Source of the DNA: Sedimenticola selenatireducens
GTDB lineage: Bacteria > Pseudomonadota > Gammaproteobacteria > Chromatiales > Chromatiaceae
Reading direction: 5' to 3'
DNA length: 64,000 nt
NCBI RefSeq assembly: GCF_007625115.1
Contig: NZ_VMNH01000018.1
Coordinates: 34,949 to 98,948, forward strand
Shown: positions 8,831 through 17,957 of the stretch, piece after piece
Layout of the letters: each line of letters begins with the position of its first letter
Position numbering within the stretch: the stretch's first letter is position 1
Position numbers and translations under genes: made by a program
The notes under the pieces: generated by a model
Seen by the model: only the letters and a program-made list of their open reading frames with translations
What the model was told of the DNA's origin: nothing
Database searches by the model: none

Positions 8831-9751
8831 ATCAGATGTATTGTCCTGTTTGAGCTCATCCAGGTAGGTCTGGAGAATCAGATTGGCGGGTGCGCCACGG
8901 CGAGTGATGGCTGAGTAGTGGGTAATGTAAGACATATCACTGGCATGTAATGCGCGCATTTTTCCCTGCGAAACCCAGCGATCGGCGAAGTGCGTGGGTA
9001 AAAAACCGATGTAACAACCAGTCATGATGAGAAAAGCGATACCCTCCCTGTCAGTAGCCGTGGCACTGGCGTTGAGTATTTGATGCTGTGCCTTTATCGC
9101 GGCCGTCTGGGCATAGGCAGGAACCACGGCATCTTGCTTAGAGAGCGCGTTCATATCAGGCTGTGGCTGGTCAAACAGTGGGTGCGTCTGGCTGCAGTAG
9201 AGTTGGGATGTCTCGCCATAGAGCGGCAGGTAATCAAGTCCCGAGAGTGTACGGAGATCTGGCACTACACCTAGATGCAGGCGGCCATCCAGAACACCCA
9301 GTTCAATCTCATTGGGCGGCAGCATGCTGATATTGATGCGGACTTCAGGGCCCTTTTGCTTCAATCGGGTGAGGGCGTTGGTGATTCGCATATGATGCAT
9401 GGTGACCAGATTATCGGTAATCCCGATATTAAATTCGCCCTTCAATTGGGCATGAATGGCATTCACTTGGGTCCTGAAACCCTCCAGAGAAACCAATAGT
9501 TGCAATAGCGCGTCATAGACTTGCGTCCCTTCCGGTGTCAGTGCGAATCCGGCCCGGCCCCGCTGGCAGAGCCGCAATCCTAACCGTTGTTCAAGATCTG
9601 ACATGCTGATGCTAATCGCGGAGCGGCTGATATTAAGTTGAACTTCTGCGGCAGAAAACCCTCCGCACTCCACCACGGCCTTGAATATCCGCAGATGCCG
9701 GATCTCCATGTCAGTGATCTGACTACTCAGGGGGGGTGGTTGAGTCTTCAT
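8828..9751 (-). CDS. LysR-family transcriptional regulator
   Basis: Typical LysR protein of 307 residues. The N-terminal winged HTH (about 15-75, e.g. HLRIFKAVVECGGFSAAE) is followed by a periplasmic-binding-like effector domain. It is transcribed divergently from the aminotransferase/dehydrogenase pair, the classic arrangement for a local activator. Two copies of an inverted TTAGTTA motif lie between them. An alternative start at Met15 (9709) begins exactly at the usual LysR N-terminus; neither start has a strong ribosome-binding site. Confidence 0.9.
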   Translation of the reverse strand: MKTQPPPLSSQITDMEIRHLRIFKAVVECGGFSAAEVQLNISRSAISISMSDLEQRLGLRLCQRGRAGFALTPEGTQVYDALLQLLVSLEGFRTQVNAIHAQLKGEFNIGITDNLVTMHHMRITNALTRLKQKGPEVRINISMLPPNEIELGVLDGRLHLGVVPDLRTLSGLDYLPLYGETSQLYCSQTHPLFDQPQPDMNALSKQDAVVPAYAQTAAIKAQHQILNASATATDREGIAFLIMTGCYIGFLPTHFADRWVSQGKMRALHASDMSYITHYSAITRRGAPANLILQTYLDELKQDNTSD

Positions 9752-9771
9752 TGTTCAGGATCGCGCGCTAA

Positions 9772-9823
9772 TTAGTTAAGTAATATTGTAACTAAAGATT
9801 AGTTAATTCAAATTTATTTAACT
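9772..9823. promoter_or_regulatory. Tandem LysR-type operator
   Basis: Two related inverted repeats lie in the divergent spacer: TTAGTTA (9772-9778)-N10-TAACTAA (9789-9795), and TTAGTTAA (9799-9806) with TTAACT (9818-9823). Half-site spacing fits the T-N11-A pattern of LysR regulators. The second copy would sit nearer the aminotransferase promoter as the activation site. Inference from repeat and position only. Confidence 0.65.
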
Positions 9824-9878
9824 GAGTGAATGAGGCAGACTAAAATTTGTTGACAATCGCAGGAGCGAGGCAGGCCTT

Positions 9879-11219
9879 ATGACCACATGTAAAACCGACC
9901 TGAGTGCAGGCCTGAGCCGAGAGGCGTTAGAGGCGCATTGGATGCCTTTTACTGGCAACAGGGAGTTCAAACAGAACCCTCGAATGGTGGTGGCTGCAGA
10001 GGGGAACTATTATCAGAGTGCTGATGGCAGGCAGATCCTGGATGGTCTTTCCGGACTCTGGTGTTGTGGCGCTGGGCATAACAGGAAAGAGATTGCCGAG
10101 GCCATTACCAAGCAGCTTGCTACTCTGGACTATTCACCGGGTTTTCAGTTTGGCCATCCCCTCTCTTTTGAGCTGGCCAATCGTCTCAAGGCGATGACAC
10201 CCGAGGGGCTTGATTATGTCTTCTTCTCAAATTCGGGATCAGAGGCGGTTGAGACATCTCTGAAGATGGCTCGGGCCTACTGGCGATTAAAAGGTATGCC
10301 GACAAAGACCAAGTTGATTGGTCGGGTCAAGGGCTATCATGGCGTCAACTTTGGCGGCATCAGTCTGGGTGGCATTGGTCCCAATAGAAAACTGTTTGGT
10401 ACTTTGCTCGATGCCGATCATCTGCCGCATACTTTGTTGTCAGAGAATGCCTTTAGCAAGGGGATGCCCGAGCAGGGTGCGGAGCTGGCGGATCAACTCG
10501 AAGAGTTGGTAGCGCTGCATGATGCCTCCAACATTGCGGCGGTGATTGTTGAGCCGTTCGCGGGATCTGCTGGAGTCATCGTGCCACCCAAGGGGTATCT
10601 GCAGCGTTTACGCGCTATCTGTGACAAGCATGACATCCTGCTGATCTTTGATGAGGTGATTACAGGTTTTGGGCGCACCGGTCACCTCTTCGGTTCTGAT
10701 GCATTTGGTGTGATTCCCGATATCATGAATGTGGCTAAGGGGTTGACCAATGGTGTGATACCCATGGGGGCTACTATCGCCCGACATGATATCTACCAGA
10801 CCTTTATGTCCCAGGGCGGCCCCGACTATATGGTGGAGTTTCCCCATGGGTATACCTACTCGGCCCATCCGGTTGCCTGTGCGGCGGGGCTTGCCGCGTT
10901 ATCCCTGTTTGAGCGGGAACATCTTGCTGATAGCGCACGCGAGATGGCACCTTATTTTGAGTCAGGCCTGCATAGTCTGAAAGGGCATCCGCTGATTACT
11001 GATATCCGCAATTTTGGGCTGGCAGGTGCCTTGCAAATTGCGCCCTATCCTGGTGAGCCGGCACGACGTCCTTTTGAAATCGCCATGAAATGTTGGGAGC
11101 GCGGCGTCTATGTTCGCTATGGTGGGGATACGATTCAGTTAGGCCCTTCATTGGTTATTCAGAAGGATGAAATCGACCAGTTGGTGAATGTCTTGGGCGA
11201 TGTAATGAGTGAGTCCTAG
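9879..11219 (+). CDS. Omega-amino acid (beta-alanine):pyruvate aminotransferase
   Basis: Class III PLP-dependent aminotransferase of 446 residues that would move the terminal amino group of beta-alanine or a similar omega-amino acid to pyruvate, giving malonate semialdehyde. Family marks: WMPFTGNREFK near the N-terminus, SGSEAVETSLKMAR, the DEVITGFGRTG motif and the PLP lysine Lys287 in NVAKGLTNG. The following gene is a semialdehyde dehydrogenase that would use the product. Resembles the bauA-type genes of Pseudomonas; exact substrate is inferred. Confidence 0.88.
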   Translation: MTTCKTDLSAGLSREALEAHWMPFTGNREFKQNPRMVVAAEGNYYQSADGRQILDGLSGLWCCGAGHNRKEIAEAITKQLATLDYSPGFQFGHPLSFELANRLKAMTPEGLDYVFFSNSGSEAVETSLKMARAYWRLKGMPTKTKLIGRVKGYHGVNFGGISLGGIGPNRKLFGTLLDADHLPHTLLSENAFSKGMPEQGAELADQLEELVALHDASNIAAVIVEPFAGSAGVIVPPKGYLQRLRAICDKHDILLIFDEVITGFGRTGHLFGSDAFGVIPDIMNVAKGLTNGVIPMGATIARHDIYQTFMSQGGPDYMVEFPHGYTYSAHPVACAAGLAALSLFEREHLADSAREMAPYFESGLHSLKGHPLITDIRNFGLAGALQIAPYPGEPARRPFEIAMKCWERGVYVRYGGDTIQLGPSLVIQKDEIDQLVNVLGDVMSES

Positions 11220-11288
11220 TCATGTTGGGAGCAACCCGGCTTGGCTAATTTTCTAAGCTAATAATTTGTGGCATTACCAGGAGTCTTC

Positions 11289-12782
11289 ATGAACAGTGTT
11301 GGACACTTTATCAATGGTCGTACCATAGCGTCCGATGATCGTACAGAGTCGGTCTATAATCCGGCGACGGGAGAGGTTACCAAATCTGTTTCACTGGCAT
11401 CGATCCGGACTGTTAAACAGGCTATTACTGCCGCTGAGGCTGCTTTCCCGGCTTGGCGGGATACGCCACCGCTTAAGCGGGCGCAGGTCATGTTCCGTTA
11501 TAAACAGTTGCTGGAACAGCATGCTGATGAGATTTGCGGATTGATCACTGATGAACATGGCAAGGTGCTGGATGATGCCATGGGCGAACTGGTCCGTGGT
11601 ATTGAAGTGGTTGAATATGCCTGTGGAGCACCCGAGTTACTAAAGGGAGAATTCTCCAAAGGAGTAGGGCCTGGAATTGACTCCTGGTCAGAATTTCAAC
11701 CGCTCGGCGTGGTAGCGGGCATTACCCCGTTTAATTTCCCGGTGATGGTGCCGATGTGGATGTTTCCTCTTGCATTGGTTTGCGGAAATACCTTTATTCT
11801 TAAACCCTCTGAGCGGGACCCTTCCGCCCCCATGCGTATCGCAGAGCTGTTGCACCAAGCGGGTTTACCAGAGGGTGTATTCAATCTGGTGAATGGCGAT
11901 AAGGAGGCCGTTGATTGCTTACTGACGGATCCTCGGGTCCAGGCCGTCAGCTTTGTCGGATCAACCCTGGTGGCGGAGTCCATTTACCGGACGGGCACAG
12001 CGGCAGGGAAGCGGGTGCAGGCGCTCGGTGGTGCGAAAAATCACGCCGTGGTGATGCCGGATGCCGACCTGGATAATGTTGTGAATGCTTTGATGGGGGC
12101 GGCCTACGGTTCCTGCGGTGAGCGCTGTATGGCGATCTCCGTGGTAGTTTGTATCGGCGATGAAGTGGCGGATGAGCTAGTTGCAAAACTGGCAGATCAA
12201 TTGTTGCGATTAAAGATTCGCCCGGGGTGTGAGAGTGGCAGTGAAATGGGTCCCCTTGTCACCGAGCAACATCTGCAAAAGGTACGAAGTTATGTTAATC
12301 AAGGGGTAAGGGAAGGGGCTGAATTGGTCGTTGATGGGCGGAATCTGCAAGTTGACGGCCATGAAAAAGGTTTTTTCCTGGGCGGCTGTCTGTTTGATCG
12401 TGTGACACAGACGATGTCAATCTACCGGGAAGAGATCTTCGGGCCAGTGCTTTGTGTCGTCAGGGCAGAGAGCCTGCAGCAGGCGATGACGTTGATTAAT
12501 GACCATGAATATGGAAATGGCACCTGCATCTTCACTCGGGATGGTGAGGCGGCGCGCTATTTTAGCGATCATATTCGTGTGGGCATGGTCGGGGTAAATG
12601 TGCCACTTCCTGTCCCTGTCGCTTACCACAGTTTTGGCGGTTGGAAGCGCTCACTGTTTGGTGATCTTTATGCCTACGGGCCGGATGCTATTCGCTTTTA
12701 CACGCGGCGCAAGACCATCACCCAACGCTGGCCCTCAGCTACCCTCCGGGAGGGGAGTAAGTTCAGTTTTCCGACACACTGA
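11289..12782 (+). CDS. mmsA: Methylmalonate/malonate semialdehyde dehydrogenase (acylating)
   Basis: CoA-acylating aldehyde dehydrogenase converting malonate semialdehyde to acetyl-CoA and CO2 (or methylmalonate semialdehyde to propionyl-CoA). The 497 residues show the family motifs GITPFNFPVMVPMWMFP, FVGST and the nucleophile Cys280 in GERCMA. The start at 11289 is chosen over 11268 because AGGAG lies seven bases before it and the N-terminus then matches the family. Paired with the aminotransferase, it completes beta-alanine breakdown to acetyl-CoA. Confidence 0.9.
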   Translation: MNSVGHFINGRTIASDDRTESVYNPATGEVTKSVSLASIRTVKQAITAAEAAFPAWRDTPPLKRAQVMFRYKQLLEQHADEICGLITDEHGKVLDDAMGELVRGIEVVEYACGAPELLKGEFSKGVGPGIDSWSEFQPLGVVAGITPFNFPVMVPMWMFPLALVCGNTFILKPSERDPSAPMRIAELLHQAGLPEGVFNLVNGDKEAVDCLLTDPRVQAVSFVGSTLVAESIYRTGTAAGKRVQALGGAKNHAVVMPDADLDNVVNALMGAAYGSCGERCMAISVVVCIGDEVADELVAKLADQLLRLKIRPGCESGSEMGPLVTEQHLQKVRSYVNQGVREGAELVVDGRNLQVDGHEKGFFLGGCLFDRVTQTMSIYREEIFGPVLCVVRAESLQQAMTLINDHEYGNGTCIFTRDGEAARYFSDHIRVGMVGVNVPLPVPVAYHSFGGWKRSLFGDLYAYGPDAIRFYTRRKTITQRWPSATLREGSKFSFPTH

Positions 12783-12862
12783 TTCAGCAGGTCAAAGACT
12801 CAACTAAAATTCAAAACATATCTAAATTCCCTTAAGAATTTACTAATGTGACCGCTAGAAAC

Positions 12863-12878
12863 TGTGAACCGGCTCACA
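12863..12878. promoter_or_regulatory. CRP/Vfr-like site
   Basis: TGTGA-ACCGGC-TCACA is an exact match to the ten defined bases of the CRP core (TGTGA-N6-TCACA). It lies about 105 bases before the hemerythrin-GGDEF gene, in a 200-base spacer after mmsA. No clear sigma-70 boxes were recognised beside it. Confidence 0.6.
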
Positions 12879-12983
12879 TGGTCGTCGGTGCAGCACCCTG
12901 ATTGTATTGGGTAGGTGAAGTTATTTCCGGGCAGGATGAACCCGATCTACAGGTAGCATAATAGGCTGCCTGAATGATTCCAT

Positions 12984-15173
12984 ATGAAAAAAATCCACTG
13001 GGATGAAGGGCTTAGTATTGGTGAGTCTGCTCTTGATGAGGAGCACCGGCAACTCATCGCACTACTGAATAGTCTTATTGATCTGATTGATGAATCGCCT
13101 GATCTTGAGCGGGTCCACCGAATTCTGGATGAGCTGGAGTCACAAGCCGCACGTCACAGTCGACATGAAGAGACATTCAGCGTCCATGCAGGTGCTGCGT
13201 TTAAGGAGGAGCAGCGTCGAGAGCACCACGAGTTCCGCAGCGCAATCATTGGGGCGCGCAGTCAGCTCAATCCCAAAGATCTTGAGAATTCACTCATTGA
13301 TCTGACCGAGTCACTGGTCAGTCTGTTGATCAATCATATCATTGACCAGGACCTTGACCTTGCTCCTCTCCTGGCTGAGCGTGAGGTGAAAGAACACTCT
13401 CTCGCCGAATTCCTGGTGCGCCGATTCCAAAAGATATCCTTGGTGCGTGGACTTGAGATGCTGGTGTTTATCTCCCTGCTGCCCATGCTGGTTTTTGCCG
13501 GGATGATTATGTATGAAGCCTGGCAGGTCGCGGTACGAGCCAATGATGTGGCGCACTTGGCTTCATTCAGTGAACGCGTTGGTAATCTGGCCCACGAACT
13601 GCAAAAAGAGCGAGGCCTGAGTGCCGGCTATCTCACGAGCGATGATAAGGCTTATAGGGCGGCGCTAACGCTGCAGCGAAAATACAGTGACGATTCATTG
13701 GCCCAGCTTAGCAGGAGTGTCACTACGCAGAGACTGGAAAATAGGTTATCCACGATAGGTGATATGGCTGCTGTGGCAATGGTGCGAATGAAGCGATTGG
13801 AGGGGGTCCGTGAGAGGGTGGATCGCAACGGTTTGGCCCCGCAAGTGAGTTTTAATCTGTTTACTGAGTTGATCTCTGAATTGACGGGGCTGTCCAATCA
13901 AATCGCCAATGTTTCAAGGCATGAGGGCGCTTCTGAACTGTTTCAGGCCAATGCAATATTAATTCATCTCGGTGAAATGGCTGGCCAGGAACGCGCCGTC
14001 AATGCAGCAGCCTTCGGTCGCGGCAAGCTGACTCCCGCCGAGTATCGTCTTTTGGTAACGCTTACGTCAGAGCAGCAATCACTAAAGCGGCAGTTTAGAA
14101 CCTTTGTGAATGAAGAGACCTGGCTGACATGGCAGCAATGGTTTAATTCCGACGTAATCACAGATTATCAGCGATTCAGTGACTATGCCTTGGAGCAGGG
14201 TAGCGACAGAGCGGCACTGTCGATCGACAGTTATACCTGGTTCAAGGCGGCGACCCAAAGGATAAATTTAATTAGGGATTTTCAACGAGAATTGATTAAG
14301 CAGCTGCTGAAAGAGATGAGCCGTCAACGGAGCCGGTCCACAGCTTTGTTTATGGCCACAGTTTTTGGTGGGGGGGCTATGGTGTTGTTTATCGGTTATA
14401 TGGCACTTCAGCTTGCGCGCTCGATCAGACTGCCAATTGTCAGCCTTACGGAAGGTATGCGTGGACTCACTGAAGGAGATAAGACGGTGCGGATCCCCTT
14501 TTCCAGCAGACAGGATGAGTTGGGGGATATGGTGTCTGCTTATGAGACGTTTCGTCGTAAGTTGATCCGTTCTGATGTGCTGTCCATGGGGCAAGAGCTA
14601 AAGCCGCTCGCGACGAGTAGATATGCGTTGGCATTGAGACGTACAACAGAAAAGGGTGAAGAGTATAAGCGGCTTGCCAGTATTGATGCCCTAACGGGCG
14701 TTTCTAATCGAAGAGAGTTCATGGCGCTTGCCAAGAAAGAAGTGTCCCGATTGCAGCGGCACGAAGATCAGTTGTCCGTGCTGATATTGGATGTGGACTA
14801 TTTCAAGCGGATTAACGACACCTATGGTCATTCAGAAGGGGACCGGGTGCTCAAGATTGTGGCGCAGTCGATAGCGGCCGCTTTACGAGAAGCAGATGTG
14901 CTCGGCCGTATCGGGGGCGAGGAGTTTGCGGTTTTGTTACCGTCGACCGATGAAACGGCGGCACAGGTCACAGCAGAGCGGATTCGCAGTGCCATTGAAG
15001 GGTTGCGTATACAGATAGGGGAGCAAGAGATTCAGATCACCATCAGTATTGGAGTGACTGAGTATCAAGTGACAGAGAGCCTTATCGATCCCGCTATGTT
15101 GAGGGCAGACAAGGCGCTTTATCAGGCAAAGCATGGAGGGCGAAACAGGATCTGTTTTGAGCGACCAGCCTAG
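12984..15173 (+). CDS. Hemerythrin-NIT-HAMP-GGDEF diguanylate cyclase
   Basis: The 729-residue protein has an N-terminal bacteriohemerythrin domain (about 5-130), a transmembrane helix (about 157-177), a periplasmic helical region like nitrate/nitrite-sensing NIT domains (LQKERGLSAGYL, about 190-445), a second helix (about 452-475), HAMP, and a C-terminal GGDEF domain. GGEEF is intact and an RxxD inhibitory site (READ) sits five residues before it, so it should be active and product-inhibited. Hemerythrin ligands are His21, His58, Glu62, His81, His118 and Asp123, but the expected histidine at 77 is Gln. It probably couples oxygen or nitrogen-oxide signals to c-di-GMP. No good ribosome-binding site is seen. 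Confidence 0.88.
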   Translation: MKKIHWDEGLSIGESALDEEHRQLIALLNSLIDLIDESPDLERVHRILDELESQAARHSRHEETFSVHAGAAFKEEQRREHHEFRSAIIGARSQLNPKDLENSLIDLTESLVSLLINHIIDQDLDLAPLLAEREVKEHSLAEFLVRRFQKISLVRGLEMLVFISLLPMLVFAGMIMYEAWQVAVRANDVAHLASFSERVGNLAHELQKERGLSAGYLTSDDKAYRAALTLQRKYSDDSLAQLSRSVTTQRLENRLSTIGDMAAVAMVRMKRLEGVRERVDRNGLAPQVSFNLFTELISELTGLSNQIANVSRHEGASELFQANAILIHLGEMAGQERAVNAAAFGRGKLTPAEYRLLVTLTSEQQSLKRQFRTFVNEETWLTWQQWFNSDVITDYQRFSDYALEQGSDRAALSIDSYTWFKAATQRINLIRDFQRELIKQLLKEMSRQRSRSTALFMATVFGGGAMVLFIGYMALQLARSIRLPIVSLTEGMRGLTEGDKTVRIPFSSRQDELGDMVSAYETFRRKLIRSDVLSMGQELKPLATSRYALALRRTTEKGEEYKRLASIDALTGVSNRREFMALAKKEVSRLQRHEDQLSVLILDVDYFKRINDTYGHSEGDRVLKIVAQSIAAALREADVLGRIGGEEFAVLLPSTDETAAQVTAERIRSAIEGLRIQIGEQEIQITISIGVTEYQVTESLIDPAMLRADKALYQAKHGGRNRICFERPA

Positions 15174-15190
15174 GCCCCTTTTCTCATGAG

Positions 15191-15219
15191 GAGTGTCCCG
15201 GCCAAAAGCCAGGACACTC
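15191..15219. terminator. Hairpin terminator between convergent genes
   Basis: GAGTGTCC (15191-15198) pairs with GGACACTC (15212-15219), with an inner GGC/GCC stem and an AAAA loop. It lies between the diguanylate cyclase and rph, which converge. The T-run is poor on both sides. Confidence 0.6.
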
Positions 15220-15242
15220 GTTTAGCGGCGGATTAACCTGTG

Positions 15243-15959
15243 CTAGGGATTGAGTGCCGACTGTTGTACGCTCATGATCTCCCGGATACCTTTGTCAGCC
15301 AGTGCCAGCATGTCGTTCAGCTCTTGCATATGGAAGGCATGTCCCTCGGCGGTTCCCTGGACTTCAATAAAGGCGCCCGCATCATTCATCACCACATTCA
15401 TATCGGTCTCTGCCTGAGAATCCTCGGCGTAATCAAGATCGAGTACCGGAGTACCCTGGTAGATGCCGACAGAGACCGATGCCAGTTGACCGTGTATCGG
15501 GTCCTTTTTCAGGCGTCCTGACTGGGTGAGGTTGGTAATGGCGTCACAGAGTGCCACATAGGCCCCGGAGATTGAGGCGGTACGTGTGCCGCCATCGGCC
15601 TGAATGACATCGCAATCAAGTGTGATGGTGCGTTCACCCAAGGCAGTAAGGTCTGTTACAGCGCGTAGACTGCGGCCGATTAATCGTTGTATCTCCAGGG
15701 TGCGACCGCCCTGTTTTCCCCGGCTTGCCTCCCGCCCCATTCGGCTGTCTGTTGAACGGGGCAGCATGCCGTACTCGGCTGTCACCCAGCCTTTTCCGCT
15801 ACCTTTCAGAAATGGGGGAACACGCTCCTCGACAGAAGCGGTGCAGATCACCTTCGTGTCTCCAAAACAGATCAGCACGGAACCCTCTGCGTGTTTGGTG
15901 AAGTTACGGGTGATCTGGATGGTGCGCATTTGATCTGGCGTTCTGCCGCTGGGTCTCAT
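15243..15959 (-). CDS. rph: Ribonuclease PH
   Basis: Phosphorolytic 3'-5' exoribonuclease that trims tRNA 3' ends. The 238 residues match the family length. Marks include the N-terminal [32 protein letters not shown], the ring-interface [14 protein letters not shown] and [16 protein letters not shown]. Its start overlaps the PP2C stop (TAATG), so it is the last gene of a kinase-phosphatase-rph transcript. Confidence 0.96.
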   Translation of the reverse strand: MRPSGRTPDQMRTIQITRNFTKHAEGSVLICFGDTKVICTASVEERVPPFLKGSGKGWVTAEYGMLPRSTDSRMGREASRGKQGGRTLEIQRLIGRSLRAVTDLTALGERTITLDCDVIQADGGTRTASISGAYVALCDAITNLTQSGRLKKDPIHGQLASVSVGIYQGTPVLDLDYAEDSQAETDMNVVMNDAGAFIEVQGTAEGHAFHMQELNDMLALADKGIREIMSVQQSALNP

Positions 15960-16837
15960 TATTTCTCCTGCTTGGTTTCGGTTTCAAAATTACTGATAGC
16001 ATTCTGAAGTTCGGCAATCGCCTGGGCCAGATTGCTCTCTTCCTGGGTGGTCTTGGTATCAGATTGTTGGGGAGTGGTACGATCCTGATCGTCTTCCTGC
16101 ATCTTGAGCGCGATCAGCGTGATGTTATCACTGTCTGGGAATGCCTTATGCGCCGCCTGCTCTGCCAGCGACTGGATCGCTTCTGCCAGTGGTAGATGGC
16201 TAAATAGCGCGTTCAAAATATCGGTCTCATTGATGCTGCCCCAAAGCCCATCACTGCACAGGAGCAGGATATCTCCCTTCTCAAGTATCTGCTTTCCCAG
16301 GGTGACATCGGGAGAGTTCAGTGATCCACCTAAACATCGCGTAACATAGTTGCGTTGCGGGTGGGCCTTTTGCTCTTTGGCGGTGATCACACCCTGCTGC
16401 TTTAGGCGCTCGACATAAGAGTGGTCGATGGTTTTTGAGAGTACCCTGCGTTCTCTCAACAGATAGAGCCGGCTATCTCCTGCATGTGCCCAATGCGCTA
16501 CATTCTTCTGAACCAGGCAGGCCACTGCTGTAGTGCGTGGATCAATCGCGGGTTGCTGGTCGTAGCCGAAGGCAATAATATTTTCATGTGCCTTGTGCAG
16601 CAGGCGTGTCAGAAAACCGTTCGGATTGAGTATCGGGTGGGGTGTGCGATCAAAATAGTTACGGCAGGTGTCGACCAGTACCTGAGCCGCTGCTTCACCG
16701 CGTGGGTGTCCGCCCATACCGTCAGCGAGACCGAGAAGCACGGTGTCTCCATCACTGACCAGGATGCATCGATCCTGATTGATTTTTCGGTCACCTATCA
16801 GACTGCTATGAGCCGATTCTCCGGGTCTAATGCTCAT
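15959..16837 (-). CDS. PP2C-type Ser/Thr protein phosphatase
   Basis: Metal-dependent protein phosphatase of 292 residues. The PPM motifs are present: INQDRC near the N-terminus, [15 protein letters not shown] (metal-binding Asp-Gly), [19 protein letters not shown] and DNITLIAL. The last about 40 residues are a polar extension rich in Gln, Thr and Asp. ATGA overlap with the upstream kinase argues that the two antagonise each other on shared substrates. Confidence 0.93.
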   Translation of the reverse strand: MSIRPGESAHSSLIGDRKINQDRCILVSDGDTVLLGLADGMGGHPRGEAAAQVLVDTCRNYFDRTPHPILNPNGFLTRLLHKAHENIIAFGYDQQPAIDPRTTAVACLVQKNVAHWAHAGDSRLYLLRERRVLSKTIDHSYVERLKQQGVITAKEQKAHPQRNYVTRCLGGSLNSPDVTLGKQILEKGDILLLCSDGLWGSINETDILNALFSHLPLAEAIQSLAEQAAHKAFPDSDNITLIALKMQEDDQDRTTPQQSDTKTTQEESNLAQAIAELQNAISNFETETKQEK

Positions 16838-17811
16838 TTCTGGTTATTCTCCGTGAAAAGGTTGTCCGCAGTTTCAAGTTTCGGTTGCTGATTGTTCTCA
16901 GGGCGACCCTGCTGTTGGGTAAGGGCATCCAGCATGATGCCGGCATTCTGCGGCCGCAGAAGGGGGTCAACCTCCATCGCCCAATCGATGACCTCGAGCA
17001 GAAATGCCGGATACTGTTTCTTGTAGAGACTGGCGATCGGTTTCATGGAATCTTTAGCGTGACGCTCGATCGCAGAGGGGGGTGGTTTACCCTCAATACA
17101 GGAACGCATTGTCGCGCCTATGGCATAAACATCACTCCAGGGGCCGACATAGCCAGAGGAATAGTACTGCTCAACCGGGGCAAATCCAGGTGTCACTACC
17201 TGGGAAGATTGGCGGCTGCGGGTCGTGGCAAACTGATGGACGGCGCCAAAATCGAGCAGCAGTGGATTACCGCCGGGTCTCAAATGAATGTTACTTGGCT
17301 TGATGTCCAGGTGCAGGTGGCCCTCTGAATGGATGAGATTCAGTGCATCGAGTACTGCCGGAAAGACCGTTAACAGGAAGGTGGTACTGAGTCCGCCATT
17401 GCGCTTTTTGACATAGCTGCCGAGATTTTTTCCATGTTCGTAGTCCATGACCAGGTAGGCGGTGTTATTGGCCAGAAAGAATGTGCGCACATTGACGATG
17501 TTGGGATGGCGCAGCATGGCCAGCGCCTTGGCCTCCTGGTAGAAGAGCTTGCGGCCATTATGGAATGCGTCGCGTTGAGCGTCTCCACTGATCTGCACTT
17601 CGCCTGAGCTGTCACGTACGGCGAGTTTCTTCGGCAGATACTCTTTGATCACTACGTGGTCCAGGCTATCTTCATCCTCGGCGAGGTAAATCAGGCTGAA
17701 ACCGCCGCTACCGATCAGTTTAATGATCGAGTAGCAATCAATAACGACACCGGATGCTAAGCTGTCCCTGTTTTGTTCAGCGGATGAAGAAATGTTCTGC
17801 TCCAGATGCAC
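16834..17811 (-). CDS. Cytoplasmic eukaryotic-like Ser/Thr protein kinase
   Basis: The 325-residue protein is almost entirely a Hanks-type kinase domain. Glycine loop GSGGFSLIYLAED, catalytic lysine in VIKEYLP, the loop HLDIKPSN and LLDFGAV are present, and no transmembrane helix is visible. The catalytic loop reads HLD rather than HRD, so this is a non-RD kinase that may not need activation-loop phosphorylation. VIKEYLP is typical of a proteobacterial subgroup. The C-terminal about 30 residues are polar. First gene of the operon with PP2C and rph. Confidence 0.92.
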   Translation of the reverse strand: MHLEQNISSSAEQNRDSLASGVVIDCYSIIKLIGSGGFSLIYLAEDEDSLDHVVIKEYLPKKLAVRDSSGEVQISGDAQRDAFHNGRKLFYQEAKALAMLRHPNIVNVRTFFLANNTAYLVMDYEHGKNLGSYVKKRNGGLSTTFLLTVFPAVLDALNLIHSEGHLHLDIKPSNIHLRPGGNPLLLDFGAVHQFATTRSRQSSQVVTPGFAPVEQYYSSGYVGPWSDVYAIGATMRSCIEGKPPPSAIERHAKDSMKPIASLYKKQYPAFLLEVIDWAMEVDPLLRPQNAGIMLDALTQQQGRPENNQQPKLETADNLFTENNQK

Positions 17812-17957
17812 TCTGTTTCAATGCGCATTATGATACACGTATCCCTATCAGTAGTGCCGCTTGGTTTTTTGTGAAACTGATAGATGCATATGCATTACTG
17901 CGATGTTTTTATGAATAATACGCAGTACTCTTCCAAGTATAAATAATAGGTGCGCTC

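Noticed and set aside
12863..12983. Possible c-di-GMP riboswitch before the hemerythrin-GGDEF gene
   Set aside because: The conserved GEMM elements are not present; only a small CAGGTAGC/GCTGCCTG hairpin is seen.
17884..17895. ATGCATATGCAT palindrome upstream of yicC
   Set aside because: Short AT-rich palindromes are expected by chance in a spacer; no second copy or regulator points to it.
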